From the NCBI GenBank assembly GCA_003133645.1, contig PKYI01000101.1, forward strand, positions 48,430-112,429: DNA of 64,000 nucleotides. Reading direction: 5' to 3'. How positions within the stretch are numbered: position 1 is the stretch's first letter; every line of letters begins with the position of its first letter. A model generated the notes under the pieces. That model was not told where the DNA came from. It was given only the letters and a program-made list of their open reading frames with translations, and searched no databases. Source of the stretch: Acidobacteriota bacterium. GTDB lineage: Bacteria > Acidobacteriota > Thermoanaerobaculia > Thermoanaerobaculales > Thermoanaerobaculaceae. A program made the position numbers and the translations under genes. Below are positions 14,865-22,599 of the stretch, one piece after another.

Positions 14865-15935
14865 CTATAAGGCCGAGACAATCCACCCCCCACCCAGCAC
14901 GCGGTTCCCGTCGTAGAAGACCGCCGCCTGGCCCGGGGCCGGCGCGAGCACGGGCTCTTCGAAATCGACCCGGGCCGAGCGGTCAGGGCCCGGCGTGACA
15001 ATGGCCGGCTGCGCCCGGTGCCGCGAACGGATCTGCACCTCCACAGCCATCGAACCGGCCGGCGTCGGGGCGAGCCAGTTGATGTCGCGCACTCGGAGGT
15101 GTTGCTGCAACGCGTCCTCCGCCCTTCCGACCACGACCCGGTTGGTGCTCGGCGTGACCTCGACGACGTAGAGCCGATCCTTACCGGCAACCCCAAGGCC
15201 GTGGCGCTGGCCGACCGTGAAGTAGTGGAAACCCGGGTGGCGGCCGACCACCCGCCCGTCCAGGTCCACGACGTCTCCCGCTCCCGGCAACCTCCCGGGC
15301 GCGAGGCGCTCGACCACGTCCCTGTACGAACCGCCCTCGGGGACGAAGCAGACCTCCTGGCTGTCCCGCCGTCCGGAGTTGGGCAGGCCAAGGCCGCGCG
15401 CGAGGGCGCGGACCTCTTCCTTGGTCATCTCGCCGAGCGGGAACCGGACGTTCGCGAGTTGATCGCGCAACAGGCCAAACAGGAAGTACGACTGGTCCTT
15501 CGCGGGGCTGCGGCCGCGCAGGAGCGCTGGCCCGTCCTCGCCGTCGGCGATCCGGGCGTAATGGCCGGTGGCCAGGGCCTGAGCCCCGAACCCAGGGATC
15601 GCCCGCAGCAGCTCGCCGAACTTCACCCGGGCGTTGCAGAGGGCGCACGGGAGCGGCGTCTCGCCCGCCAGGTAGGATTCGACGAAGGGATCGAGGACGC
15701 CCTCGCGGAACGGCCCCGTCATGTCGAGGACGTGGTGCGCGATGCCGAGCCGCCCCGCCACGACGCGGGCCATTTCGACGTCGATCGGGGCGCAGCAGCG
15801 CGACACACCGAGGCCGTCGGCCGAGAGGTCGGCGAGCTGGAGGGTGACCCCGACGACCTCGTGCCCCTCCCGCACGAGCAGCGCCGCCGCCACGGCGGAG
15901 TCCACACCGCCCGACATCGCGACCGCGATCCGCAT
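14865..15935 (-). CDS. mnmA: tRNA-specific 2-thiouridylase MnmA
   Basis: 356-residue cytosolic enzyme that thiolates U34 of tRNA for Lys, Glu and Gln, using ATP and sulfur relayed from a cysteine desulfurase. The PP-loop SGGVDSAVAA is at residues ~8-17. The two catalytic cysteines are present: C100 in ALCNARVKF and C196 in SQEVCFV. Further family marks are ATGHYARI, KDQSYFLFGL and HYFTVGQRHGLG. The length matches the family (~360). ATG at 15935 begins immediately with the PP-loop strand. It follows the zinc-ribbon/FHA gene by 23 bp on the same strand and may be cotranscribed with it. Confidence 0.97.
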   Translation of the reverse strand: MRIAVAMSGGVDSAVAAALLVREGHEVVGVTLQLADLSADGLGVSRCCAPIDVEMARVVAGRLGIAHHVLDMTGPFREGVLDPFVESYLAGETPLPCALCNARVKFGELLRAIPGFGAQALATGHYARIADGEDGPALLRGRSPAKDQSYFLFGLLRDQLANVRFPLGEMTKEEVRALARGLGLPNSGRRDSQEVCFVPEGGSYRDVVERLAPGRLPGAGDVVDLDGRVVGRHPGFHYFTVGQRHGLGVAGKDRLYVVEVTPSTNRVVVGRAEDALQQHLRVRDINWLAPTPAGSMAVEVQIRSRHRAQPAIVTPGPDRSARVDFEEPVLAPAPGQAAVFYDGNRVLGGGWIVSAL

Positions 15936-15958
15936 CGTCGGGCCCCGGCCCCCGCCCC

Positions 15959-16540
15959 TTACTCGACCACGCCGTCGTGCGCGTTGGTGACGATGAACAT
16001 GACCGTCGTCGTGCCGAGGGAGAACTCCTGGTTGCTGCCGATGGTGGCCTGCTGGATGCGCACCGCCTCGACGTAGGTGCCGTTGGTGGAGCCGAGGTCG
16101 GTCACGACGGCCTCGTCGCCGTGGATCTCGAGCATCGCGTGGCGGCGGGAGACCTCGCTGTCCTGCAGCTGGATGTCGCTCTCGTTCCCGCGCCCGAGCA
16201 CGACGCGAGGCTGCCGGACGACGTGGATCTGGCCCGCGTTCGCACCCATGATCACGGCCAGCGAGTAGCGCTTGGACCGCGGCAGCGGGGCCAGGGACGG
16301 GAGATCCGCCGCGTCCGCAACGGCGGAACCCCCACTCTTGACGAGCTGCTTGGTGGTCTTCTCGGCGCCGCCGGTCGCAACGACCGTCACGGGCGGCACC
16401 ACGGCGTCACCGGGCGCCGGCCTCGTGATCTCGAACACCGTCTCGCACTGGGTGCACTTGAGCCGCTTCGAGGCCGCTTCGCCGAAGCGCGCCTCCTCGA
16501 ACTGGTACTTCGTCTTGCAGCTCGGGCAGCTCACGATCAT
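15959..16540 (-). CDS. Zinc-ribbon (MJ0042 type) and FHA domain protein
   Basis: 193-residue protein. Residues ~5-38 form an MJ0042-type zinc ribbon with two cysteine pairs (CPSCKTKYQFEE, LKCTQCETVFEI). After a low-complexity linker, residues ~95-185 form an FHA domain: VVLGRGNESDIQL, EVSRRHAMLEI and LGSTNGTYV, which together bind phosphothreonine peptides. No membrane segment is seen. Partners would be Ser/Thr kinase substrates, but no kinase lies in the window. ATG at 16540 was chosen because the ribbon begins directly after it. Divergent from dnaB; upstream of mnmA. Confidence 0.85.
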   Translation of the reverse strand: MIVSCPSCKTKYQFEEARFGEAASKRLKCTQCETVFEITRPAPGDAVVPPVTVVATGGAEKTTKQLVKSGGSAVADAADLPSLAPLPRSKRYSLAVIMGANAGQIHVVRQPRVVLGRGNESDIQLQDSEVSRRHAMLEIHGDEAVVTDLGSTNGTYVEAVRIQQATIGSNQEFSLGTTTVMFIVTNAHDGVVE

Positions 16541-16652
16541 GCCGCACCCCCGTCGCCCCGGGACCGAACGCGACCGAGCGCCGCCACGGGCCACACACGT
16601 TGCCCGTTGCGACCCCCGCCCCAACGACACGCCCAGTGTACGCCCGACGTGC

Positions 16653-16658
16653 TACGAT
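16653..16658 (+). promoter_or_regulatory. -10 box TACGAT, leaderless dnaB start
   Basis: TACGAT ends 6 bases before the GTG of dnaB, with no Shine-Dalgarno sequence in between. The same geometry is seen at several other genes here. Confidence 0.6.
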
Positions 16659-16664
16659 TTCGAG

Positions 16665-18119
16665 GTGAGCGCAAACGCGAGGGGGAGGGGTCCGGGGAGC
16701 AGGTCCGCCGGCTCGCCGGGCGATTCCGGCGGCCAGGGCGCCGCACCCCAGATCCTCAGGATTCCGGCCAACGAGGCGGCCGAACGCGCCGTGCTCGGCG
16801 CCGTCCTCGCCGACGCGAACTGCTTCTACCGCGTCGTCGACACGATCAACGCCGACGACTTCTACAGCGACGCCAACCGGCTGGTGTTCGATGCGTTCCG
16901 CCAGCTCGCCGGGGACAACCGCGACATCGACCTCCTCACCGCTACCGACCAGCTCGAGCGCAGCGGCACGCTGGCATCCGCCGGCGGGGTCGCCTATGTC
17001 GCCAGCCTCGCCGAAGGCCTTCCGGACCCGGCCAATGTCGAGCACTACGCGGCGATCCTGCGCGAGCGCTCAGTCAAGCGCAACCTCCTGCGGATCTCGC
17101 AGGAGCTGATGGCGGCGTGCGCACGCGACGAGGGCGAGGCGATGGACGCCCTCGACGCCGCGGAGACGCAGATCCTGTCGATCGCCGAGCGCGCGATGCG
17201 GGGCGGCCTCCAACCGGTGGGCAAACTCGCCCACGAGGAGGTGGCGCACATTGAGCGCGTCTCGAAGTCGAACGCCCCCTACACCGGGATCGAGACCGGT
17301 TATTACCGCCTCGACGAGCTGACGTCCGGCCTGCAGAAGCAGGACCTGGTGATCCTCGCGGCGCGGCCGGGCGTTGGCAAGACCGCTCTCGCCCTCAATA
17401 TCGCGTCGCACTGCGCCGTCAAGGGCGGCCTCAAGGTGGCCGTGTTCTCCCTCGAGATGTCGGCCGTGGCCCTCGTCAGGCGCCTGCTCGCGGCCGAGGC
17501 GCGAATCAACGTCAAGCGCCTCACCCGCGGCCTGCTCTCCAAGAGCGTGGACAGCCGGCAGGAAGCCTCGGACTGGCAGCGGCTCGCCGAGGCGGCCGAC
17601 CGTCTCGCCGAAGCTCCGCTCTGGATCGACGACACCGCCGGCATCTCGATCCTCGAGCTCCGGGGGAAGTGCCGCCGGATGCTGATGGAGCACGGCCTCG
17701 ATCTGGTCGTCGTCGACTATCTGCAGCTCATGTCTTCCGGCATGCGGGCCGAGAACCGCACCCAGGAGGTGTCGGCGATCTCTCGCGGCCTCAAGGCGGT
17801 GGCCAAGCAGCTCAACGTGCCGCTGCTCGTGCTCTCGCAGCTCTCGCGCAACCCGGAGCGGCGCGGCGACCAGCGCCCGCAGCTCTCCGACCTGCGCGAG
17901 TCCGGCTCGATCGAGCAGGATGCGGACGTCGTGATGTTCATCAACCGCAAGAACCGGGCCCTGCAGGCCGGGGATGCCGGCGAGGACGAGGAGGACTGGC
18001 GCCTCGCGGAGATCATCATCGCCAAGCAGCGCAACGGTCCGACGGACCTGTTCAAGCTCGTGTTCCTGGAAGAGTTCACCCGCTTCGAAAACCCGGAGTT
18101 CTCCAGCTATGAACGGTGA
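16665..18119 (+). CDS. dnaB: Replicative DNA helicase DnaB
   Basis: 484-residue hexameric 5'-3' helicase of the replication fork. The N-terminal primase-interacting domain (~35-135) starts at AAERAVLGAVLADANCFYRV; the RecA-like motor follows. Walker A is ARPGVGKTALALNIA, Walker B LVVVDYLQLM, and FSLEMSAVALVRRLL and LSQLSRNPERRGDQRPQLSDLRESG are classic DnaB helicase motifs. Slightly long at the N-terminus (~30 Gly/Ser/Arg-rich residues after GTG 16665), as is common in GC-rich genomes. The start is set by the TACGAT box 6 bases upstream. Its stop overlaps mlaE by 11 bases, an unusual junction of replication and lipid-transport genes. Confidence 0.97.
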   Translation: MSANARGRGPGSRSAGSPGDSGGQGAAPQILRIPANEAAERAVLGAVLADANCFYRVVDTINADDFYSDANRLVFDAFRQLAGDNRDIDLLTATDQLERSGTLASAGGVAYVASLAEGLPDPANVEHYAAILRERSVKRNLLRISQELMAACARDEGEAMDALDAAETQILSIAERAMRGGLQPVGKLAHEEVAHIERVSKSNAPYTGIETGYYRLDELTSGLQKQDLVILAARPGVGKTALALNIASHCAVKGGLKVAVFSLEMSAVALVRRLLAAEARINVKRLTRGLLSKSVDSRQEASDWQRLAEAADRLAEAPLWIDDTAGISILELRGKCRRMLMEHGLDLVVVDYLQLMSSGMRAENRTQEVSAISRGLKAVAKQLNVPLLVLSQLSRNPERRGDQRPQLSDLRESGSIEQDADVVMFINRKNRALQAGDAGEDEEDWRLAEIIIAKQRNGPTDLFKLVFLEEFTRFENPEFSSYER

Positions 18120-18909
18120 GCAGGCGCGCGCGTCCGGCTTCAACGGGTTCCTCGAAGCGATCGGCCGGAAGAGCCTGGAGCTTTTCGAGGAGGTCGGCCG
18201 GTTCTTCTACATCCTCCACGCCACGATTTACTGGACGTTTCGCCGCCCGTTCGACGCCCGGGAGTGGTTGCGTCAGATGGTCCGAGTCGGGGTCGATTCC
18301 CTCCCGGTCGTGGGCCTGACCTCCATGTTCACCGGGATGGTGATGGCGTTGCAGACGTACCGCGGTTTCGAGCGTTTCCACGCCGAGGGCTTCGTGGCGT
18401 CGGTGGTCTCCCTGTCGCTGACGCGCGAGCTGGCGCCGGTGCTCGCCTCGCTGATGATCGCCGGGCGCGTCGGCTCGTCGCTCGCGGCGGAGCTGGGCAC
18501 AATGCGCGTGACCGAGCAGATCGACGCCCTGTACGCGATGGCCACCGAGCCGATCCAGTACTTGGTGGTGCCCAGGGTGGGGGCCACGACGGTGATGCTG
18601 CCGCCGCTCGTCGCGATCGCGAACGGGCTCGGCATCTTCGGCGGCTACGCCATCTCGGTCGCGCTCATGGGCGCGAACCCCGTTACCTACTGGGAGAAGA
18701 CGTTCCAGTTCCTGGACATGAACGACGTCTCGTCCGGGCTGATCAAGGCCGCCGTCTTCGGCCTCATCCTGTCGGTGACCGGGTGCAGCAAAGGGTTCTT
18801 CACGACCGGCGGCGCCGAAGGCGTTGGCCGGGCAACGACCAGCGCGGTCGTGATGGGCTCGGTCGTGATCCTGGTGTCGGACTTCTTCCTCACGAAGATC
18901 CTCTTCTGA
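18109..18909 (+). CDS. mlaE: MlaE-type ABC transporter permease (lipid transport)
   Basis: 266-residue inner-membrane permease of the Mla/MCE lipid transporter. After an amphipathic N-terminal segment there are about five membrane helices. SLTRELAPVLASLMIAGRVGSSLAAELGTMRVTEQIDAL is the highly conserved MlaE core, and VVPRVGATTVMLPPLV follows. It forms a dimer that takes phospholipid between the membranes with MlaF and the MCE protein. The ATG at 18109 overlaps the dnaB stop by 11 bases. Next gene is mlaF, 16 bp downstream. No mlaB (STAS) or mlaC is seen in the cluster. Confidence 0.95.
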   Translation: MNGEQARASGFNGFLEAIGRKSLELFEEVGRFFYILHATIYWTFRRPFDAREWLRQMVRVGVDSLPVVGLTSMFTGMVMALQTYRGFERFHAEGFVASVVSLSLTRELAPVLASLMIAGRVGSSLAAELGTMRVTEQIDALYAMATEPIQYLVVPRVGATTVMLPPLVAIANGLGIFGGYAISVALMGANPVTYWEKTFQFLDMNDVSSGLIKAAVFGLILSVTGCSKGFFTTGGAEGVGRATTSAVVMGSVVILVSDFFLTKILF

Positions 18910-18925
18910 GCGCAGGGGGGCGGCG

Positions 18926-19726
18926 ATGGCGGCTGGTGAACCGGGGGATCGCATGGTGGCAACCGCGGCGCAGGCGCGCCCGAAGATCGCCGTCATCGAC
19001 CTCTGGAAGAGCTTTGCGGGCCACGAGGTGCTGCGCGGCATCAACCTCGAGGTCCCGGCCGGCGAGTCGCTCGTGATCGTGGGCGGCTCGGGCGCGGGCA
19101 AGAGCGTGCTCCTCAAACACCTTATCGGGCTCATCCCGCCGGAGCGCGGGCACGTCATCATCGACGGCGACGACCTCACCAACTGCGAGCCGGCCCATTG
19201 CCTCGAGATCCGCCGCAAGTTCGGCATGTCGTTCCAGGAAGGGGCGCTGTTCGATTCGATGACCGTATTCGAGAACATCGCGTTCCCGCTGCGGCGCCAC
19301 ACGCGCTCGAGCGAGGGGGAGATCGCGGCGCGGGTGCGCGAGTGCCTGGCGCTCGTCCACCTCGACAAAATCGAGAACAAGGCCACGAGCGAACTTTCCG
19401 GTGGCATGCGGCGCCGGGTCGGGTTCGCGCGCGCCATCGCGCTGCAGCCCGAAATCCTGCTCTTCGACGAGCCTGACACCGGCCTCGACCCGATCACGTC
19501 GGCGGTCATCGACGCCGTGATCGTGGAGATGCGCGAGCAGCTCGACGTCACCATGGTCACGATCACCCACAACATGCAGTCGGCGTTCCGCATCGCCGAC
19601 CGCATCGCCATGCTCCGGAACGGGCAGATTACGGCCGTCGCCCAGCCGGACGTCTTTCGCTCCCTGGCGGACCCTTACATCCAGAAGTTCCTCGCGGGCG
19701 AGCCGCTGGAGGAGGAGGTGGCATGA
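18926..19726 (+). CDS. mlaF: MlaF-type ABC transporter ATP-binding protein
   Basis: 266-residue ATPase that powers the MlaE permease. Walker A GGSGAGKSVLLKHL is at ~53-66, the Q-loop lies in FGMSFQEGALFDSMTVFENIAFPLR (the GALFDS form is typical of MlaF), the signature is LSGGMRRRVGFARA, Walker B is ILLFDEPDTGLDP and the switch His is in VTITHNM. The ATG at 18926 follows GGGGGGCGGCG; a second in-frame ATG at 18953 (MVATAAQ) would shorten the N-terminus by nine residues. Its stop overlaps the start of the MCE gene as ATGA, showing tight coupling of the three transporter genes. Confidence 0.95.
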   Translation: MAAGEPGDRMVATAAQARPKIAVIDLWKSFAGHEVLRGINLEVPAGESLVIVGGSGAGKSVLLKHLIGLIPPERGHVIIDGDDLTNCEPAHCLEIRRKFGMSFQEGALFDSMTVFENIAFPLRRHTRSSEGEIAARVRECLALVHLDKIENKATSELSGGMRRRVGFARAIALQPEILLFDEPDTGLDPITSAVIDAVIVEMREQLDVTMVTITHNMQSAFRIADRIAMLRNGQITAVAQPDVFRSLADPYIQKFLAGEPLEEEVA

Positions 19727-21228
19727 GTCACACCGCACGCGTCGGAGTTTTCATGCTGGCCGCCCTGGTCATCCTGGGCGTGTTCATCGTCAAGATCGAG
19801 GAGATTCCGATCGGCACCAGGGGCGGCCGCTTCCGGGTGAAGGCCGTCTTCCCCTCGGTCGCCGGTCTCGACGAGAAGAGCGCCGTCCGCATCGCCGGCG
19901 TCCGCGTCGGGATCGTCGAGAGCATCAAGCTCCAGGGCGATCGCGCGCTGGCGACACTGGCGCTCGATCGCGACGTCGTCCTGCACGAAGGGGCGCGCGC
20001 CGAGGTGACCAGCCTCGGCATGCTCGGCGACAAGTACGTCGAACTCTCCCCCGGCTCGCCTTCCGGCCCGGTGCTTCCCGCCGGCGCAACGCTCAACGGC
20101 ACGAGCCCGATCGGTTTCGACGAGGCCCTCAAGAGCTTCAACTCGGCATTCTCGAACATCGACGCCGTCGCCGGTTCGCTGCGCGGCTCGCTCGCCAGCC
20201 CGGAGGGTGAGAAGCGGCTCAACGAGATCATGGAGAACATCCGCCAGCTCACGGCCTCGGTCCGCGACCTCGTGCAGGCGAACCGCACCAACGTCGATGC
20301 CACGATGGCCAACGTCCGGGACTTCTCCGAGACGCTGAAGACCGAACTGCCCCGCCTGGCCGACAAGCTCGCCGCATTCGCGGACCACCTCGACGCCCTG
20401 GTGGCCGAGAACCGCGGCAACGTCGACGCCTCGATCGCCAACGTCAAGCAGGTCACGGCCGAGATGCGGGTCACGGTGGACAACATCAACAAGATCACCG
20501 GGAAGATCGCCTCCGGGCAGGGCTCGGTCGGCAAGCTGATCAACGACGACGCCACGGTCGACAACCTCAACTCGACGCTGACCTCGGCCCGCGGCGCCGC
20601 CGACTCGCTGAAGAACACGCTCGGGCGGGCCGAGCGCTGGCACCTCGACATGAACATGCGCGCCGAGGCGCTGCCGGGCCTGACCAAGAACCGTGCTCTC
20701 GGCGTGCTGTACAACTCCCGCAGCGCGTTCGGGTTCGACCTGCACACCACGGCCGAGCGTTTCTACCGCCTCGAGCTCGTGGACTCGCCCGTCGGGCGCG
20801 TGAACAACTACACGCAGACGATCACGACGATCTCCCCGGACGGCCACTCGGAGACCTCGATCCAGGAAACCCAGCGGATCTCCGACAACAACACCTTCAA
20901 CGCCCAGGTCGGGTTCGAGTACAAAGGCTACACCTTCCGGGCTGGACTGTTCGAGTCGCGCGGCGGGGTCGGCGTAGATCGGGCGCTCCTCGACCACCGG
21001 CTGAACCTGACGCTCGAGGCGTACGACTTCAGCCGCGACGTCAAGCCACCGCACATCCGCTTCGAGACGCGCTACTTCCTCACCCGCAACCTGTTCGCCT
21101 ACGCGGGCCTGGACGACCCGGTGTGGGCGCAGCAGCGCTCGGTGCTGTTCGGCGGCGGCGTCACCTGGCGCGACGAGGACATCAAGTACCTGCTCGGTAC
21201 GGTTTCGTCCATGGGATCAGGCAAATAG
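19723..21228 (+). CDS. mlaD: MlaD-type MCE protein with predicted C-terminal outer-membrane barrel
   Basis: 501-residue envelope protein. Residues ~5-24 are a single membrane anchor. Residues ~33-118 are an MCE domain (FPSVAGLDEKSAVRIAGVRVGIV, DKYVELSPG) that forms a ring around the lipid path. Residues ~130-305 are helical with a repeated segment: QANRTNVDATMANVRDFSETL recurs as AENRGNVDASIANVKQVTAEM. Residues ~306-501 are rich in alternating aromatic/polar strands (WHLDMNMRAEALP, FNAQVGFEYKGYTFRAGLF, HIRFETRYFLTRNLFAYAGL, SVLFGGGVTWRDEDIKY), as in an outer-membrane barrel. E. coli MlaD (~180 residues) lacks both extra parts. The inference is one chain from inner to outer membrane. ATGA overlap with mlaF. 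Confidence 0.87.
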   Translation: MSHTARVGVFMLAALVILGVFIVKIEEIPIGTRGGRFRVKAVFPSVAGLDEKSAVRIAGVRVGIVESIKLQGDRALATLALDRDVVLHEGARAEVTSLGMLGDKYVELSPGSPSGPVLPAGATLNGTSPIGFDEALKSFNSAFSNIDAVAGSLRGSLASPEGEKRLNEIMENIRQLTASVRDLVQANRTNVDATMANVRDFSETLKTELPRLADKLAAFADHLDALVAENRGNVDASIANVKQVTAEMRVTVDNINKITGKIASGQGSVGKLINDDATVDNLNSTLTSARGAADSLKNTLGRAERWHLDMNMRAEALPGLTKNRALGVLYNSRSAFGFDLHTTAERFYRLELVDSPVGRVNNYTQTITTISPDGHSETSIQETQRISDNNTFNAQVGFEYKGYTFRAGLFESRGGVGVDRALLDHRLNLTLEAYDFSRDVKPPHIRFETRYFLTRNLFAYAGLDDPVWAQQRSVLFGGGVTWRDEDIKYLLGTVSSMGSGK

Positions 21229-21230
21229 CC

Positions 21231-22586
21231 GTGGGACGCGAGCCGGCCGTCTTCGAGTGCACCGCGTGCGGTCAGCGCTCGCAGAAGTGGCTGGGCCGGT
21301 GCCCGGGGTGCGGCGGCTGGAACACCTTCGAGCAGGTCCCCGGGGAACTGCGCCATGAGGTGTGGGCCCGCGGCGCGGCGGTGGAGCCGGTCCCGCTCTC
21401 GGCCGCCGAGCTCTCCGACGCGCCCCGGGTGGCCACCGGCATCGCCGGCCTCGACCGCGTCCTCGGCGGCGGGCTGGTCCCCGGCAGCGTCGTCCTCGTC
21501 GCCGGCGAGCCGGGCGTCGGCAAGTCCACCCTGCTCCTGCAAGCGGCGACGCGGCGGCCGGAGCTGGGCCGCGTCCTCTACGTGAGCGCCGAGGAATCGG
21601 CGCAGCAGGTCGCGCTCCGCGCCCACCGCCTCGGGTGCGTGCAGGACACCGTCCTCCTCCTCGCCGAGCCGTCGGTCGAGGCGGCCGTCGCCGCCGCGCG
21701 CCGGCTGCGGCCGGCGCTCGTCATCGTGGACTCGGTGCAGACGATGTACTCGGAACGCGTGCCGGCGGTTTCGGGGAGCGTGACTCAGGTCCGCGAGGTC
21801 GCCGGCCAACTCCTCGAACTCGCCAAGCGCGACGGGCCTCCCGTGATCCTCGTCGGCCACGTGACCAAGGAGGGAATGGTCGCCGGCCCGAAGGCGCTCG
21901 AACACCTGGTCGATGCGGTGCTCGAGTTCTCCGGCAGTCCCAACCACCCGCACCGGATCCTGCGCTCGACGAAGAACCGGTTCGGGTCGGCGCTCGAACT
22001 CGCGTTGTTCGCGATGAGCGACGCCGGCCTCGAGGAGATCGTCAGCCCCTCCGCCGTCCTGCTCGCGGACCGGCGGCCTGGAGCGCCCGGCTCGGCCGTG
22101 GCGGTCGTCCTCGAGGGCTCGACCCCCCTCCTGGTCGAAGTCCAGGCGCTCGTCTCGCGTTCCGGACTCACCAACCCGCGGCGCGTGGCGCAGGGCGTGG
22201 ACCCCGGACGTCTTGCGCTCCTGCTCGCCGTGCTCGAGAAGCGGGCCGGCGGCCGGTTCGGCGACCGTGACGTCTTCGTCAACCTCGTTGGTGGCGTGAG
22301 CGTCGAGGAGCCGGCGCTCGACGTCGCGGTCGCGGCCGCGGTGATCTCCTCCGCGGCGGACTGTCCCCTCCCCGACGATCTGGCGTTCTTCGGCGAGGTC
22401 GGCCTGCTCGGCGAGATCCGCGCGGTCAGCCGCCCCGCCGAACGGCTGCGGGAGGCGCGCACCCTCGGGTTCACCCGCTGTGCCGTTCCCGCGTCGGTGC
22501 AATCCGCCGGCGACACCGAGATTTCACTCCTCCCCCTCGGCGACGTTCGCGAGCTCGGCCGCCTGCTGCAAGCGCTAGAATCGTAA
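21231..22586 (+). CDS. radA: DNA repair/recombination protein RadA
   Basis: 451-residue RecA-like helicase that drives branch migration during recombination. N-terminal zinc finger: FECTACGQRSQKWLGRCPGCGGWNTF. Walker A is AGEPGVGKSTLLLQ, Walker B LVIVDSVQTMY, and the RadA-specific KNRFG motif is present (STKNRFGSALEL). The C-terminal Lon-protease-like domain (~270-451) is present, with FVNLVGGVSVEEPALDVAVA and FFGEVGLLGEIRAV. GTG at 21231 is two bases after the MCE stop and begins right before the zinc finger. It is probably read through from the mla genes. Length is typical (~450). Confidence 0.96.
   Translation: MGREPAVFECTACGQRSQKWLGRCPGCGGWNTFEQVPGELRHEVWARGAAVEPVPLSAAELSDAPRVATGIAGLDRVLGGGLVPGSVVLVAGEPGVGKSTLLLQAATRRPELGRVLYVSAEESAQQVALRAHRLGCVQDTVLLLAEPSVEAAVAAARRLRPALVIVDSVQTMYSERVPAVSGSVTQVREVAGQLLELAKRDGPPVILVGHVTKEGMVAGPKALEHLVDAVLEFSGSPNHPHRILRSTKNRFGSALELALFAMSDAGLEEIVSPSAVLLADRRPGAPGSAVAVVLEGSTPLLVEVQALVSRSGLTNPRRVAQGVDPGRLALLLAVLEKRAGGRFGDRDVFVNLVGGVSVEEPALDVAVAAAVISSAADCPLPDDLAFFGEVGLLGEIRAVSRPAERLREARTLGFTRCAVPASVQSAGDTEISLLPLGDVRELGRLLQALES
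22576..22581 (+). promoter_or_regulatory. Possible -10 box TAGAAT inside the radA 3' end
   Basis: TAGAAT overlaps the last codons of radA and would start a transcript ~11 bases before the GTG of the HEAT-repeat gene. The spacing is longer than in the leaderless group, and no good -35 box is seen. Confidence 0.35.
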
Positions 22587-22599
22587 CAGGAACGTTGTC

